From Hormiphora californensis (taxonomy: Eukaryota; Ctenophora; Tentaculata; Cydippida; Pleurobrachiidae), in NCBI GenBank assembly GCA_020137815.1, contig CM035360.1:501001-565000 (forward strand): 64,000 bases of DNA, in the 5' to 3' direction. A program made the position numbers and the translations under genes. Numbering within the stretch: the first letter of the stretch is position 1; each line of letters begins with the position of its first letter. The notes under the pieces were generated by a model. The model did not search any database, had not been told where the DNA came from, and worked only from the letters and a program-made list of their open reading frames with translations. Below, one piece after another: positions 1 through 10,449 of the stretch.

Positions 1-1781
1 GTGCTATTCCAATCCAAACGCCATCTGAAAACTTCGTCTCTCCCACATATTTCACTGTCCCCATTTTGTAACCTGGTGTCACCAGCACCGTATCCCCAAC
101 ATAGATATCAGGGAGGACCAGGGGTTCGGGGGCAGGGGGAGGGGTAACAGGGGCGACCTCTTTAGCTACAGCCACCAGAGGCTCAGCAGGTAGCACCTCA
201 GGTTCACGGATACTCTCAGCACTCTCAACACCTGAATCACTCCTGAATTCCTCAACTGATTGTTTCGAGTTGTCGCTCTCTCCACTCACTATGACAGCAC
301 CGGGAGAGGAGGAGAAATCAAGGACTTTTGTTAGATCCTTGTCACTAAATTTGTCCATTTTATCCTCAATTGAAATATTGTTTATGTTGTTGTTAGTCAG
401 GCATCTTGTCACCAGACGATATTTCAATGTTGGGGATCGAGAGGACTGGTTCAGGGATATTATCTACTGGTGTCTCATTGTCATTGTTAACATTATTGTT
501 ATCACTGTTAACATTATCAGTAACCCCTCCAGTTACATATCAGGTTAACCCTCCAGTTACATTATCACTAACATTATTCTGTTTGACCTCTGAGTAGTCC
601 CCAGTTAGGTCCATTGCTGTGTTCACTATTCGTCGTGATCACGATATCATCCATTATCAGTGGATCTGCTGACCGAGAGAGGCTGGGTGTGGCATCGCTC
701 TCTTCCTCCTGCACAGAATCAGTTAGAAGATCAGAGAAGTTCTGGGATTTCCGTCGTGGGTCAAGGTCCTGTAGGGTTGATCTGGATCGGGACTTGTCCC
801 TGAAGTTGGGTATCAAGTTATCCTAGCCCATCCGGCATGGAACCACCTCTGTGTAGGAAGCCGTGTGTGTTAGCATTCAATGGATCGGTGAACCCTGTCA
901 GACCAGTTTTCTGTTCGAATATCAACTCATTTCTACTTGATGTCAGAGATCTGTTCAGTGCGAGCTGGCTGAGAGATTTAGCCTTACTTAGCCTTTCCCG
1001 CAGTAGACAATCTCTCCTTTAACGCAATATCCTGCCTCATCTTCTCCAACTCCAAGATACTCTCAACAGAACTGATACCCTGGGTGTACTGCTCCAGGAC
1101 ATTCTCATTCTCCTCCTCTTCGTCTGCTTGAGGTTCCTTCCTCTCCCGCTACCTTGGGGATACTCGACACTATCTCATACATCACCCCTGTCCGGCTGGT
1201 CAGATCATGGTACGTGCTCCAGTCATCTTTCTCATAAGAGTATTGAAATGTGGACACCTTTTTGTAAACGTGGCACACAGATTCCGTTTCCTGAGGGTGA
1301 CTTGGACGCCCTGCAGGGAACCCTAAGCAACACAGACACCTTGATGACCATGTAGATTACGATCCTGTGCATGCAGTTTGGCAGTTAGATCTACAGAGTT
1401 GTGGATTGAACTGTCCCAGGAGGCGTGTGCACGAACCTGATTCTCTGAGTGGTCAATGTGAAGTGCCTTCATCAGGGCATCATTCTCCAGGGGTAGAGTT
1501 AGGGCAGGCCCCCACTTGGGAATCCTTCTCTATGGTAGAAGGGTTCATATAGTTGGTGGTACCGGCATCTTTATCCAGGAAGAGTGTGACGGGTCTCTGT
1601 TCCATACCCGGTGGGACACCTTTAGATGAGGGAGCACCAGGGAGACCACTATCAACTTGGGGCACTAGAACGGCATTTCCTCTCATTCACTAACATCACC
1701 CATTCATCGACCAGCATAGTCTGTAACTCACTAGTCACTCTTTACTCTTGTCCTGTTTATCGATGATGCTGTGGAGTCCTA
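1..1781 (-). CDS. KIF13: KIF13 C-terminal tail with CAP-Gly domain, frame-broken and cut by window edge
   Basis: Continuation of the kinesin above. Kinesin-3 homology runs without a gap but hops between frames. From right to left I can read HSIIDKQDKSKE (about 1,734-1,780), LQTMLVDEWVMLVNER (about 1,685-1,735) and NAVLVPQVDSGLPGAP (1,480-1,686). Next come ASWDSSIHNSVDLTAKL (about 1,355-1,480), VTLRKRNLCATFTK, then TGVMYEIVSSIPKV (about 1,140-1,265) and VLEQYTQGISSVESILELE (about 1,010-1,135). A serine-rich linker and a proline-rich linker follow. The left edge holds the start of a CAP-Gly domain (VGDTVLVTPGYKMGTVKYVG, then FSDGVWIG), the mark of KIF13B/Khc-73. At least eight 1-2 nt frame changes occur in 1.8 kb against none in the preceding 3.2 kb. 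They are too small for introns. Consensus indels are the simplest explanation; a decaying 3' end is the alternative. Confidence 0.8.
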
Positions 1782-4700
1782 TCATCCCAGAGTCTCCCTT
1801 CTCTTCATCAATCTCTCACTCCACGCAGTCCGCAGCCTCTTCAGGTCCTCATCAATGAAACTATCCAGTCCCTGCATGACCTTCACTATCCTACCAACAC
1901 TCCCAATACTAATCCCTGTGATCCTCTCACATACAACTGGATAGGTCCCAAAACCCTCAATTGGTGCGACAGTAACACACAACCTCCTTGATTGTCCCTG
2001 TCTCAACTGGTAGACACCCCCACAGCTAACATCAGGACGATCGTGAACCTCCACTGGCACATACTGCCCACTATCATCTAACTCCCTGATCTCCACCCAC
2101 ATTTGAAGGGTACACATCAACTCACTCCATCTCTGGACGAGAGCTTGGGGAATATTGCTGTCCTTGTTTTTCTCCTTCTCCTGTTTCCTACTGTTGATCC
2201 GGTCCTCGAACCCGCTGCTTAGATGACCCCAAACTTCAAAAGCGAGGGACCCCGTGGTGATGTAATGTGTAAAGTTATCAGTTATATCTGGGTTGAAGAT
2301 ATGCTTGTGCTCGAACCGTGCCGTTCCAACTGGTAACCCTGTGACATCATGACCTGGCAGGAGAGTCTCAGGGTTCTCCCAAAACTTGTACTGACAAAAC
2401 ACAAAGTTACAGAGGGCGGGAGGGAGGCCGTACGCATCCTGAACAGTCACCTCACAGAGCGCTTTACCGTAGGTAACAGGCTCATTAATGTCAGATCCAC
2501 TGCCCCACGCTTCACTGTCATCACTGTCATCATTATCGGCCACCCTTCTCAGACCCACTGTAATGTGGCCCACTATCTGGCCCTGTCTGTTGATGATTGG
2601 AGGCGAGTAGGTCAGCTTTATATCTGGGTAGTTGAGAGGTTCGAGGTACATGTTGGCGATACCGAGAAGGGTGTGAGACTTCTCCATCTCATAAAACGGA
2701 TCATTCACTACGTTAGAGTTGAGTTTCTTGAACAACGTCCCCTCCTCCCTCCTCGACTCGTACATTTCTCTCATCAGGAAGATGCGGTGTTGAAGCTTGT
2801 ATAGTGTCCACACTGTCTGTGTTCCCCGAGCCTGGTGAGTGACCTCAATAGCTACTTCACTGGTTATGATCTGACTCTTTTTGTTAGCATCTAGATTAGC
2901 TTTAGGAATCTGGAGGATAACCCTGAACTTGGTTTCCTTGTACATCTCATCGCCCAGGGTGTTGGCCTCTCTAACCAGGGTGTTTGCTAGCACCACTTGA
3001 TCCCTCAGTTTCTGTCTTTCAGCTGCACGTGCAGCCTCCAACTCTTCATCATATTGGTCATCGTTCTCACCCCTGGGCAGCTGGGAATCCTCGCTGTCGG
3101 GCGAGAAGGCCCCACCTGCCGGCATGCTGCTCAACTTGTCCATCAACTCTGCAAACTTCTGCTCGTAGATCTTCTTCTGATCCTCGAGGGCACCCACTTT
3201 TTCCTCGAGATATTTCTTTTCCAATTTCTTCAGCTCGATCTCAGTAGACTCGGAGTGGAGTTCGTGGGCAGCTAGCTCCTTTTGGGCGAGATCAAAGTCA
3301 ACAGTCATGGACTGCTGTCTGTCTCCTGGGCGGGCACAGTTTATCCGGAAAAAGTAGTTATTACCCATTACAATTCTATCACCATGTTTCAATTTCAACC
3401 GCTCCCCCTCCCCCAGTAACTTCCCGTTGATGTACGTTTTAGATGTCTTGATGGGTGAGATGTGGACCCAACCATCCACCACCTCGATAACACAATGTTC
3501 AGGTTGTACCCCCGCCCCATTTAGTTGGATATCCTGGGGGAGGTCAGCGTTACCCCTCCCCACCTTGGTTAGAGGTTTCAGATAGTACACCAGCATCTCA
3601 TTCAGCGCTGGATCTGCATTCAGATTGATTAGATAGAACTTGCTGGCATCTACTTGGATACCGGTAGATTTGATCGAGATACCCATCTCTTCCAGGAATT
3701 TGTGTCGCTCCTTGTGAGTCTCCTCTGTCTTCTTCAGCTTGTCCTCCCACGTGGTACTCAGTTCACTGATGAGACTCTCACTCTGAGCTAATTGTTCCTT
3801 CAACTTGCTCACGTCCACTACTTCTCCACTGGCGGTGGTAGCAGCAGCAGACGACATGGAAGCTGATCCAGGACCTTTGTTACTCAGTTCAGCCCTCAAT
3901 TTCTCAACCTCCTCCCTGAGCTCCCTGATCACCTTGGCATTCGCATCCTCGTTAATAACAGCGTTATTGATGATCCTCTTGGCTCTGTCAGCGTACCGGA
4001 GGGTACTGAGCGTCTCCTCAAAGTTGTCGTCAGCTGGGGAAATTGTGGCAATCATGATAGTTTTAGAGTTTCCACCGAGGTTATCTTTCAATAACCATGT
4101 CAGAGTTGAATCTCGGTAGGGAACAAAGGATCCCTTACCCTTTTTACCGGCTGCTATGTCAGCTAGAGTGGAAATAACCATCCCGAGAGTGGTCAGGGAT
4201 TTGTTGATATTGCTACCCTCCTTCATCCTGTCCCCGCTGGCTCCAGTCTTACTAAACCGCTCACTACCCGCCAAATCCACCAAACTGAGCTTGCTAACTT
4301 TCTCAGTGTCTAGATTAGTCAAGGTGTCATGGAATATCTGGGTGACAATGATATTGAATACAGCGTGGGAGCGGGAGCTCTCAGAATTCATGTTGGTAGA
4401 TGCCACAGTTCGTGATTGGTTCCCCTCCTCAATCAGAACATTGATGTCATTAAAAGACTTCACCATTAGCTTGGATAAACCCTCTACATAGGGACCTAGC
4501 ACTTTGTGTTCTCTCACTTTCAACTGGCTCTGACCTCCCAGAAGATCTCGGACCCTCTCATTGTAGATCTCCATGTAAGAGACCTCAACCTTGAAGGTGA
4601 CCTGATCTGTAACGGCAGATATTTTATCGAACAGTTCAGTACATAACCGCGGGATAAGCCCAGGTTCACTCCCCCCTCCCATCATGGAGTAGGATTTCCC

Positions 4701-4994
4701 GCTCCCAGTCTGCCCATAAGCGAAGATGCACGCGTTATAACCCTCCATAGCGTTCTCCAATACATCACGACCTAGTTTCTCATACACCATCTCCTGGCTG
4801 GCATACTGAGGCTTCTTCTTATCCATCGACCAGAAACTGTGGTCGAAGTTGAATTGTTTGGGTGGCCGGGCACCCTTGGGGTCCTCCAGGAAGGTACTAT
4901 CGTCCTTCATTTTCACGATCACTTTGGCGTTGAGGACCTTCTCCCTCTCGTTGAGGGGTCTCATCCTCACCGCAACCTTGACAGCACTAGCCAT
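1782..4994 (-). CDS. KIF13: KIF13-type kinesin-3, motor to DUF3694 region (intact part)
   Basis: A plus-end microtubule motor of the kinesin-3 family that carries vesicles. The 1,070-residue frame starts at a good ATG followed by the conserved VKVAVRMRPLNERE strand. The P-loop GQTGSGKS lies at about residues 94-101, then NMNSESSRSHAVF (switch I), DLAGSERFSKTG (switch II) and the neck motif LSTLRYADRAKRI. After coiled coil comes an FHA domain (about 475-545, VGRGNADLPQDIQL, GVQPEHC). Then follow further coiled coil and the kinesin-3 KIF1B/DUF3694-like region with TFRVILQIPKANLDA-like and VTYGKALCEVTVQDAYG-like stretches. The arrangement and residue matches favour KIF13 (Khc-73/GAKIN) over KIF1, and the CAP-Gly sequence downstream supports this. 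No intron interrupts 3.2 kb, unlike the other long genes here. The frame ends at RRETLG, but homology continues directly downstream in other frames, so this stop is probably not the true end. Confidence 0.93.
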   Translation of the reverse strand: MASAVKVAVRMRPLNEREKVLNAKVIVKMKDDSTFLEDPKGARPPKQFNFDHSFWSMDKKKPQYASQEMVYEKLGRDVLENAMEGYNACIFAYGQTGSGKSYSMMGGGSEPGLIPRLCTELFDKISAVTDQVTFKVEVSYMEIYNERVRDLLGGQSQLKVREHKVLGPYVEGLSKLMVKSFNDINVLIEEGNQSRTVASTNMNSESSRSHAVFNIIVTQIFHDTLTNLDTEKVSKLSLVDLAGSERFSKTGASGDRMKEGSNINKSLTTLGMVISTLADIAAGKKGKGSFVPYRDSTLTWLLKDNLGGNSKTIMIATISPADDNFEETLSTLRYADRAKRIINNAVINEDANAKVIRELREEVEKLRAELSNKGPGSASMSSAAATTASGEVVDVSKLKEQLAQSESLISELSTTWEDKLKKTEETHKERHKFLEEMGISIKSTGIQVDASKFYLINLNADPALNEMLVYYLKPLTKVGRGNADLPQDIQLNGAGVQPEHCVIEVVDGWVHISPIKTSKTYINGKLLGEGERLKLKHGDRIVMGNNYFFRINCARPGDRQQSMTVDFDLAQKELAAHELHSESTEIELKKLEKKYLEEKVGALEDQKKIYEQKFAELMDKLSSMPAGGAFSPDSEDSQLPRGENDDQYDEELEAARAAERQKLRDQVVLANTLVREANTLGDEMYKETKFRVILQIPKANLDANKKSQIITSEVAIEVTHQARGTQTVWTLYKLQHRIFLMREMYESRREEGTLFKKLNSNVVNDPFYEMEKSHTLLGIANMYLEPLNYPDIKLTYSPPIINRQGQIVGHITVGLRRVADNDDSDDSEAWGSGSDINEPVTYGKALCEVTVQDAYGLPPALCNFVFCQYKFWENPETLLPGHDVTGLPVGTARFEHKHIFNPDITDNFTHYITTGSLAFEVWGHLSSGFEDRINSRKQEKEKNKDSNIPQALVQRWSELMCTLQMWVEIRELDDSGQYVPVEVHDRPDVSCGGVYQLRQGQSRRLCVTVAPIEGFGTYPVVCERITGISIGSVGRIVKVMQGLDSFIDEDLKRLRTAWSERLMKRRETLG

Positions 4995-5840
4995 TCTCGA
5001 GCGTGACCTGAGGGGGGAGGAAATGGGTGTTAGAGAGGGTGTTAGGGGATCTGGAGGGAGAGGAGAAGGGGTGTTATAGAGAGAGGGATATGTGTGTGTA
5101 GGGATGATTATTAGAGAGAGGACCTGGGGAAAAGAAGGGTGTTAGGGTGCCGCTCCTAACACGGGCTGGAAAGTGGGAATGGCCACACTGCTATAACACA
5201 CGTCTATACTATACTACTAGCTAGGATTTCTATATTGGAGACAGGATCATGAGCGGGGAGGGGAGGGGGGCAATAAAGAGGGCTGGATTAACTTGTGAGG
5301 GGGCTGGATTAACTTGTGAGGGGGCTGGATTAAATTGTGAGGGGCTGAATGATAGACACACAGACAAATCTACACACACATCGTGACACGCTAAAAGTAA
5401 TGAAATGAAACACGCACACTTGCAGGTATTACATCTATAGCTCATACCCCCCTCATTTCTCTCTATCTCTATTTCTATCTCGCTACCCATCTCTATACCT
5501 CTCCTTCGCTCTTTATCCTTTCTCTATCTCCCTCTAGTCTATACCTCCCCCTCTCTCTATTGATCATGATCACGCTGCCCCAACACACAAAACAGCACAG
5601 AGATCTAGTAATGATTGTGTATTCGTACAAGCTATACACACCTCTAGTACACGCAACTATACACTTTTGCTCTAGTACACGCAACTATACATCTGCACTG
5701 TTTAAACTCTCACAATATAATACGGCAAGCTTTGAAGAAAAAAGGTAGCATAAAATCAGGAAACGTGCATACATGGTTTCATTCGGGCAAAAAAAAGAAA
5801 GAAAGAGGGGAAAGAGAAAAGAGGACAAAAGAAAGAATAG
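4995..5840. other. KIF13 upstream region, no gene seen
   Basis: Putative promoter and 5'UTR of the minus-strand kinesin. The sequence is purine/pyrimidine biased, with short tandem copies of ggggctggattaacttgtga (three, 5,275-5,340) and a doubled ctctagtacacgcaactata (about 5,640-5,690). No TATA box or other conserved element could be assigned with confidence. Confidence 0.4.
5275..5342. repeat. 22-bp minisatellite, three copies
   Basis: Three consecutive copies of a 22-bp unit built on ggggctggattaacttgtga. The third copy carries small changes (taaattgtgag). It lies upstream of the kinesin start. Confidence 0.8.
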
Positions 5841-5844
5841 AGAG

Positions 5845-7520
5845 GAGAAAAGAGTTTTGGGGGGGGTTTTTTTGGGGGGGGTTTTTTTTAAAACCCCCCC
5901 CCCCCCCCCCCCCCCGGGGGGGGGGCCCCCCCCCCCTTTTTTTTCCCCCTTTTCCCCCCCTTTTTTTAAATTTTGGGGGGCCCATAAAAAAATGTATTCG
6001 GAAATATTGCGGAAAAAATGTATAAAGTTGTGTAGATGTCACTGTCCATGCTGCTGCTGCTCAGGCTGCTACGACCCAAAAAATGATGACTTTCATAGAC
6101 AATTGGGGGGGAATGCAGTAGACCCTTTTTTCTTAATCGATGTTCAGAAATGATTTATGTGTTGATTTTTGAACTCAGAACTACCCCGGTAGTAAAAAAA
6201 AATCTATCGATAAATTCCCTGTGTCTTTTGTGACCTTCCCCCCCCCCCCCGAGCTCCCCCAATTTTCAGGAAAGGGAAATAGAAAAAGAGTTTTATGGCG
6301 TTTCATTTGTTTTTTCGTTTTTTCCAAAAATTTTCAGAAAAAATTGCGAATAAACCCAAAGGGTTGGCTGGTTTCTCATTTACTGCAATAAAATATAAAC
6401 TTTTAACTATCTTTAGTGAAAAAACGGTTTCCCCTTTTCAAGGTTTTAAAATAGGCCCAAAACATCAGTGCGGGTTTAAATTGCGGGACAGGGGTCCATT
6501 TTTGTAAATTGTGATTAAAATTTTGAAATTTAGGAAATTAAAAAACTTTTTTGTTCAAAGGATTTGCAGTTTTTAAAAAATTTAAATCATTTGTGCGGAA
6601 AAAACCCCATTTCCCAAACCGAAAAACTTACTCCAAGGGAAAAAAGAGAAAATTATTTAAATTTTTCACTCCCTTTTGAACCCTTTTTATAATTTTTTTG
6701 GCTCGGGCTCTCATTTCTCTTTTTTCTTTTCCCAACCCTAAAAATTTTGGGGGTTTTTTAAACCGAACAAAACCCCTTTTTGGTCAGTTAAAAAGGTGTA
6801 TTTATTTGGGGCATTTCGTACAACTACTTTCAAAAGTTAATTTTTTCGGTGTGCGGGGAAGTTTTTTTTTTTGGAACAATTTGAGTTTTTTTTATTTTTT
6901 TTTTAAATTTTTTTTATTTTTTTTTTTGTATTTTTTACTCATAAATGGAAAAAGGGGGGTTTTGCAATTTAAAAAAAACAAAAAACCCAAATTTTAACCG
7001 AAATATTTTTCCTTTCTCCTAGTATGAAAAAATTGTAATTTTTTTTTTTTCACAAAATTTGACAAAAATTTTACCTCTGTTTATTTTGGGCCACTTTACA
7101 AAACCCCAACCCATTTAGTGGGCCCTTGTACAAAAGGGAAAAAAGACCTTTTATATGGTTGGAAATTTAACGACAGTAATGGGCCCCATTTTTTTTAGTA
7201 AAGAAAACTGTCAGAAAAATTTAAGCAATTATAAAAGCCATATAACTTTTCCAACCCCCCCTAAAGTCACTCTCCCGTTGATCATTAAAAAAGGGAAAAA
7301 AGGGTTTTAAAAAACTTTTAAAAAACCCAATCGTTTTAATGTTTTTTGTAGTTTAAGGGGGAAATTTTTTTTAGTAGAGGACCCTTTGGTTTTTGGGGGG
7401 GACCAGAGGGGTCTTTTTTTGGGCCCCCCAAAAAAACCCATTTAAAAATTTCCCCCAAGGGTAATTTGCAAAATTTTAAAATTCCCCTTAACACCTTAAA
7501 ATTTAATTCACCCTTTTTTT
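5845..7520. other. Homopolymer-inflated, probably low-quality sequence
   Basis: From 5,845 to 5,990 the sequence is almost only runs of 5-20 identical bases. From about 6,200 to 7,520 it is AT-rich with most runs stretched to 3-10 bases. It starts directly after a GA-rich tract (5,790-5,845). The short open frames here are products of the runs, and no gene is supported. The texture differs sharply from the flanks and looks like a failed long-read consensus rather than biological sequence. Confidence 0.7.
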
Positions 7521-7689
7521 GGCACACGGAGAAGGTGGGAGAGGAGACACAACCGAGTGGCTTCACAATCCCCACATACTGGTACAACCCGCCGTCCCAT
7601 GCGACTTATAAACTAATAAGAATAATAAATAAATAGTAACTAAAACTTATCATTTTACGGGTTAAAAAGTTCAACTTCGTGCGATAGAT

Positions 7690-8210
7690 GGGGCACGATC
7701 GTCCTCCTGTTTCCCTCTGAGGGCGCTCAGACAGGCCCTCAAAAAAGTCCGAATCTCACCTTGTTCTGAAAGTGGCTGATAACTTCAGCATAGGGTTCTT
7801 GTCTTGTCCTGAAACCCTCTTCGATAATTTCCTTGAGGAATTTCTCAACTCATCTCCCATGGCCGCCAAAGGTGCTCATGACGAGAGGGTGAATGTTCCT
7901 CCTCTACCTCTCTGAACCCTTTGCCCGTACGCTTGCTTCTTCGCCTGCTTCTTTCGATCTGTAATAAGCTGCCCATGCGACTGAGTTACCGTGTTGGGGC
8001 GTTTTGGATGGAAGACCCTACATCAAGAAAATAACTCAAACTGCATATCCTCAAGTCCGTACATACCACGTAGGGGGATGAATGGTGGGGGGGAATCCAC
8101 GTCCATTCTGGCATCGGTTGTGTGTTGGCAGCAAAATGGAGTTGATGGTTGTTACATGGTTGTAGTAGTTTCTCTTTCTCCACTGCTTTCAATCCACCAT
8201 AGACACACAT
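7690..8210 (-). pseudogene. Decayed reverse-transcriptase C-terminal fragment
   Basis: The minus strand reads KKQAYGQRVQRGRGGTFTPL, then VMSTFGGHG, a frame break, then LKEIIEEGFRTRQEPYAEVI with SHFQNKVRFGLF. This resembles the conserved tail that follows the polymerase domain in many invertebrate retroelements (general form HGxFTPLVFSxxGGMGPEA). A further frame at 7,986-8,210 (WTWIPPHHSSPYVVCTDLR) may be more of the same element. Stops and frame changes show it is dead. The family is recalled from pattern only. Confidence 0.55.
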
Positions 8211-8266
8211 TAATTTGAGATATGTCCTCAGGATGTTGAGACCGCCCGTAGGGGCAGGCAGAAGTT

Positions 8267-9325
8267 ATGACGGAGAAACTTAATACCTCTGATGCAGATG
8301 CCGATCCACTGGAATGCTGGGAATTGTCGATGATGGGAAAACTTCGTTGTGCAGTAGAAGACGTTTTTTATATCAAGAACGGGCTCAAACAACCAAGTGA
8401 ACAAGAGGTTGATGGAGTATTGTCCAAGTTATTGGATTCTAGTTTGTATGATGATCCTGAGCAGTATATTGAGGACGCACTGCCGAAAGACTCCGAAATG
8501 AAAAAGTATAATGTTGATCGTTTCATGGCTTTCACCGAGAACCTCTCTCGTCATATTTTTCGGATAGTGAGAGAAATAGGACCAGTTATGAAGGATCAGA
8601 AACGTCTGTATGCAACTGCCCGAATGAAAGAACGCCTGGAACTAGTGGAGTGTAATCAGAAGCTCAAGGAGTACAAAAGAGCTTGGCACTTTTAAGGAAG
8701 AAATCGACAAACATCGGGTATCAAGGATTGAACTGCAAGAGAAGCTGATTGAAGCACAAAATACTTTGATGAAGTACAAGGTCGGAAACTTAGTTCAGTG
8801 TCAGAGTCTGTTCAGAAGCATTTGCAGGGCTACTCCAAGGTGCTTGTACAGAATTGCTCTGCAGCTATTGCACCATCCCGCCTCCAAGCAGCATTGAAGA
8901 AAGCGACTGTACCCCATCCAAGTACAACAGCGGAAGAAGCAACTCTTGATCGCAAGTTGAATTTGGTTATATTTGGGCTGCCAGAAACTACGGCAAGGGC
9001 TACTGAGCATGAAGTTCAGGATATCTGTGAGAGCTCAATGAAAAACCAGTCATATCTTCTACAAAGCGTATTGGCGAAAAGACTGATAACCGACCGAGAC
9101 CAGTAATTGTTACACTGAAAGGAGGGAAACTTTGTTCAACTTCTAAGAAAAGCAAAACAGCTCCGAGATTCAGAGAAATTCTCCTCGGTGTTTCTCTCCC
9201 CCGACCTAACACCGGAGGAGCAGCGAGAGCGGAAAACTCTCGTTGATACAGTGAAAGGACTGAGGCGAGACAATCCGAATGGACGATACTGGGTTAGCAG
9301 GGGGGTAATTAAATGTGGCTGACCT
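8267..9325 (+). pseudogene. LINE ORF1-like protein remnant (coiled coil plus RRM-like domain)
   Basis: An intact 142-codon frame at 8,267-8,695 starts at ATG and is acidic and helical. It runs into coiled-coil sequence (KEEIDKHRVSRIELQEKLIE) in another frame, then a 102-codon frame (8,798-9,106) with LDRKLNLVIFGLPET. Further frame changes lead to RPRPVIVTLKGG, FVQLLRKAKQLRDSEKF and LTPEEQRERKTLVDTVKGLR. The order of an FGLPE strand, RPRPVIVTL, a KAKQLRDSEKF helix and LTPEEQRERK is that of the RNA-binding ORF1 protein of many non-LTR elements. At least three frame changes. No matching reverse transcriptase follows in the same orientation, so it is either an orphaned ORF1 or a rearranged copy. 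Confidence 0.6.
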
Positions 9326-9743
9326 GCTACATGTAATTTGTACTCTAAAGAGACTTCAAAAGGAACCTTATGACTATCAATTTAGCCCACAAAAAGGGGC
9401 AGTATATGTTGTATTTTATCCAATGTATACATTTTAGATTTAATAATAATAATAAAACACATTCGGGGCTCGGACAAAAAATTGCAACTTCTGCAGCAAA
9501 TTTTTTTCCCTCAGAAATTTAAAAACGATATCAAGCCGCGCGGCTCTTTATAATTTCATTTGCGCTGCCAAAATATCGCAAATACGTAACGCGCTTGTTT
9601 TGGATAAAATACACTGTAAAAGTTGGAGCTCTTCGAATTTTCGAGAAACCCCGATCCGATTTTTCATCCGGATTTTTTAACTTGTCCATCGGTGTTGGCC
9701 AGCGTTAAAATCTGGGTGTTTTGGGAGTGCTGACAAACGGTTT
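9326..9743. other. No gene seen
   Basis: AT-rich intergenic sequence with a short (taa)n run near 9,440. I see no coding signal. Confidence 0.4.
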
Positions 9744-9801
9744 TTTAGGGTTAGGGCTAAAGTAGGGTTAGGGTTGGGGTTTGGGTTAGGGTTAGGCCTT
9801 G
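9744..9801 (+). repeat. Interstitial telomere-like TTAGGG repeats
   Basis: Degenerate copies of ttaggg, including gggttagggttagg and variants ggggtttggg and agggctaaag. This is the metazoan telomere repeat in an internal position, directly before a LINE 3' fragment, which fits use of a break or telomere-like site during insertion. Confidence 0.7.
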
Positions 9802-9808
9802 ACATTCC

Positions 9809-10084
9809 TTGACTTGTCCCACAATCACTCAAAAGTCAGTCGCAACGAAGTACCACAACTCGTTCATCTGTAGAGCGACGCGACTATGGAATACATTACC
9901 CAGGGAAGTGAACTTAGCGGAAGACCTACCGTCGTTCAAGGTACTTCTGGGGAAATGGATGACGAGATTTCCGGATCGGCCACCGGTACTCGGATACCCA
10001 AAACAAAACAACAATTCAATCTTGGACTGGATACGAGTAGTTTCCAGGGAGGGGAGGCTCTGTGAGGAACTGACACCTGTGTAG
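9809..10084 (+). pseudogene. Non-LTR retrotransposon 3' coding fragment
   Basis: A 91-codon frame contains NSFICRATRLWNTLPREV followed by FKVLLGKWM. This is the typical C-terminal tail of CR1/Jockey-like LINE ORF2, just after the reverse transcriptase (general form NSFFxRTxRLWNSLP). The polymerase itself is missing, so this is a 5'-truncated insertion. Sequence after the stop to about 10,320 may be its 3' tail, and it includes a doubled catcggtgttgg motif. Confidence 0.65.
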
Positions 10085-10449
10085 TTTGTACACGAAGACG
10101 ATAACAAGATAACAAGATAACAAGATTCCCTACCAGATAAACTTTGAATCAGCCAAAACGGTTGAGTGGTTTGGCGCTTAGAGCCATTTTTGTGAATCAA
10201 CTTTTTTGGCAGCGTGCACCTGTAAACAGGCCTCCAAACACCCAGATCGTAACGGCGCCCATCGGTGTTGGGGTTCGTGAATCTGGGTGCCTTGCAGCCT
10301 GTTAATCATTAATGCTATCGAATATCTTTCAGATACCATTTAGTTTATTCAAATTGGCCATATATATCTTTTAAAAATAACATCCATTATTGATTATCAC
10401 TTCACTGAACAGACAAATACAAATTACAAATAACTCAAGCGTTTTCAAT

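Noticed and set aside
2349-4491. Plus-strand frames of 90-150 codons opposite the kinesin
   Set aside because: Antisense shadows of the conserved kinesin frame.
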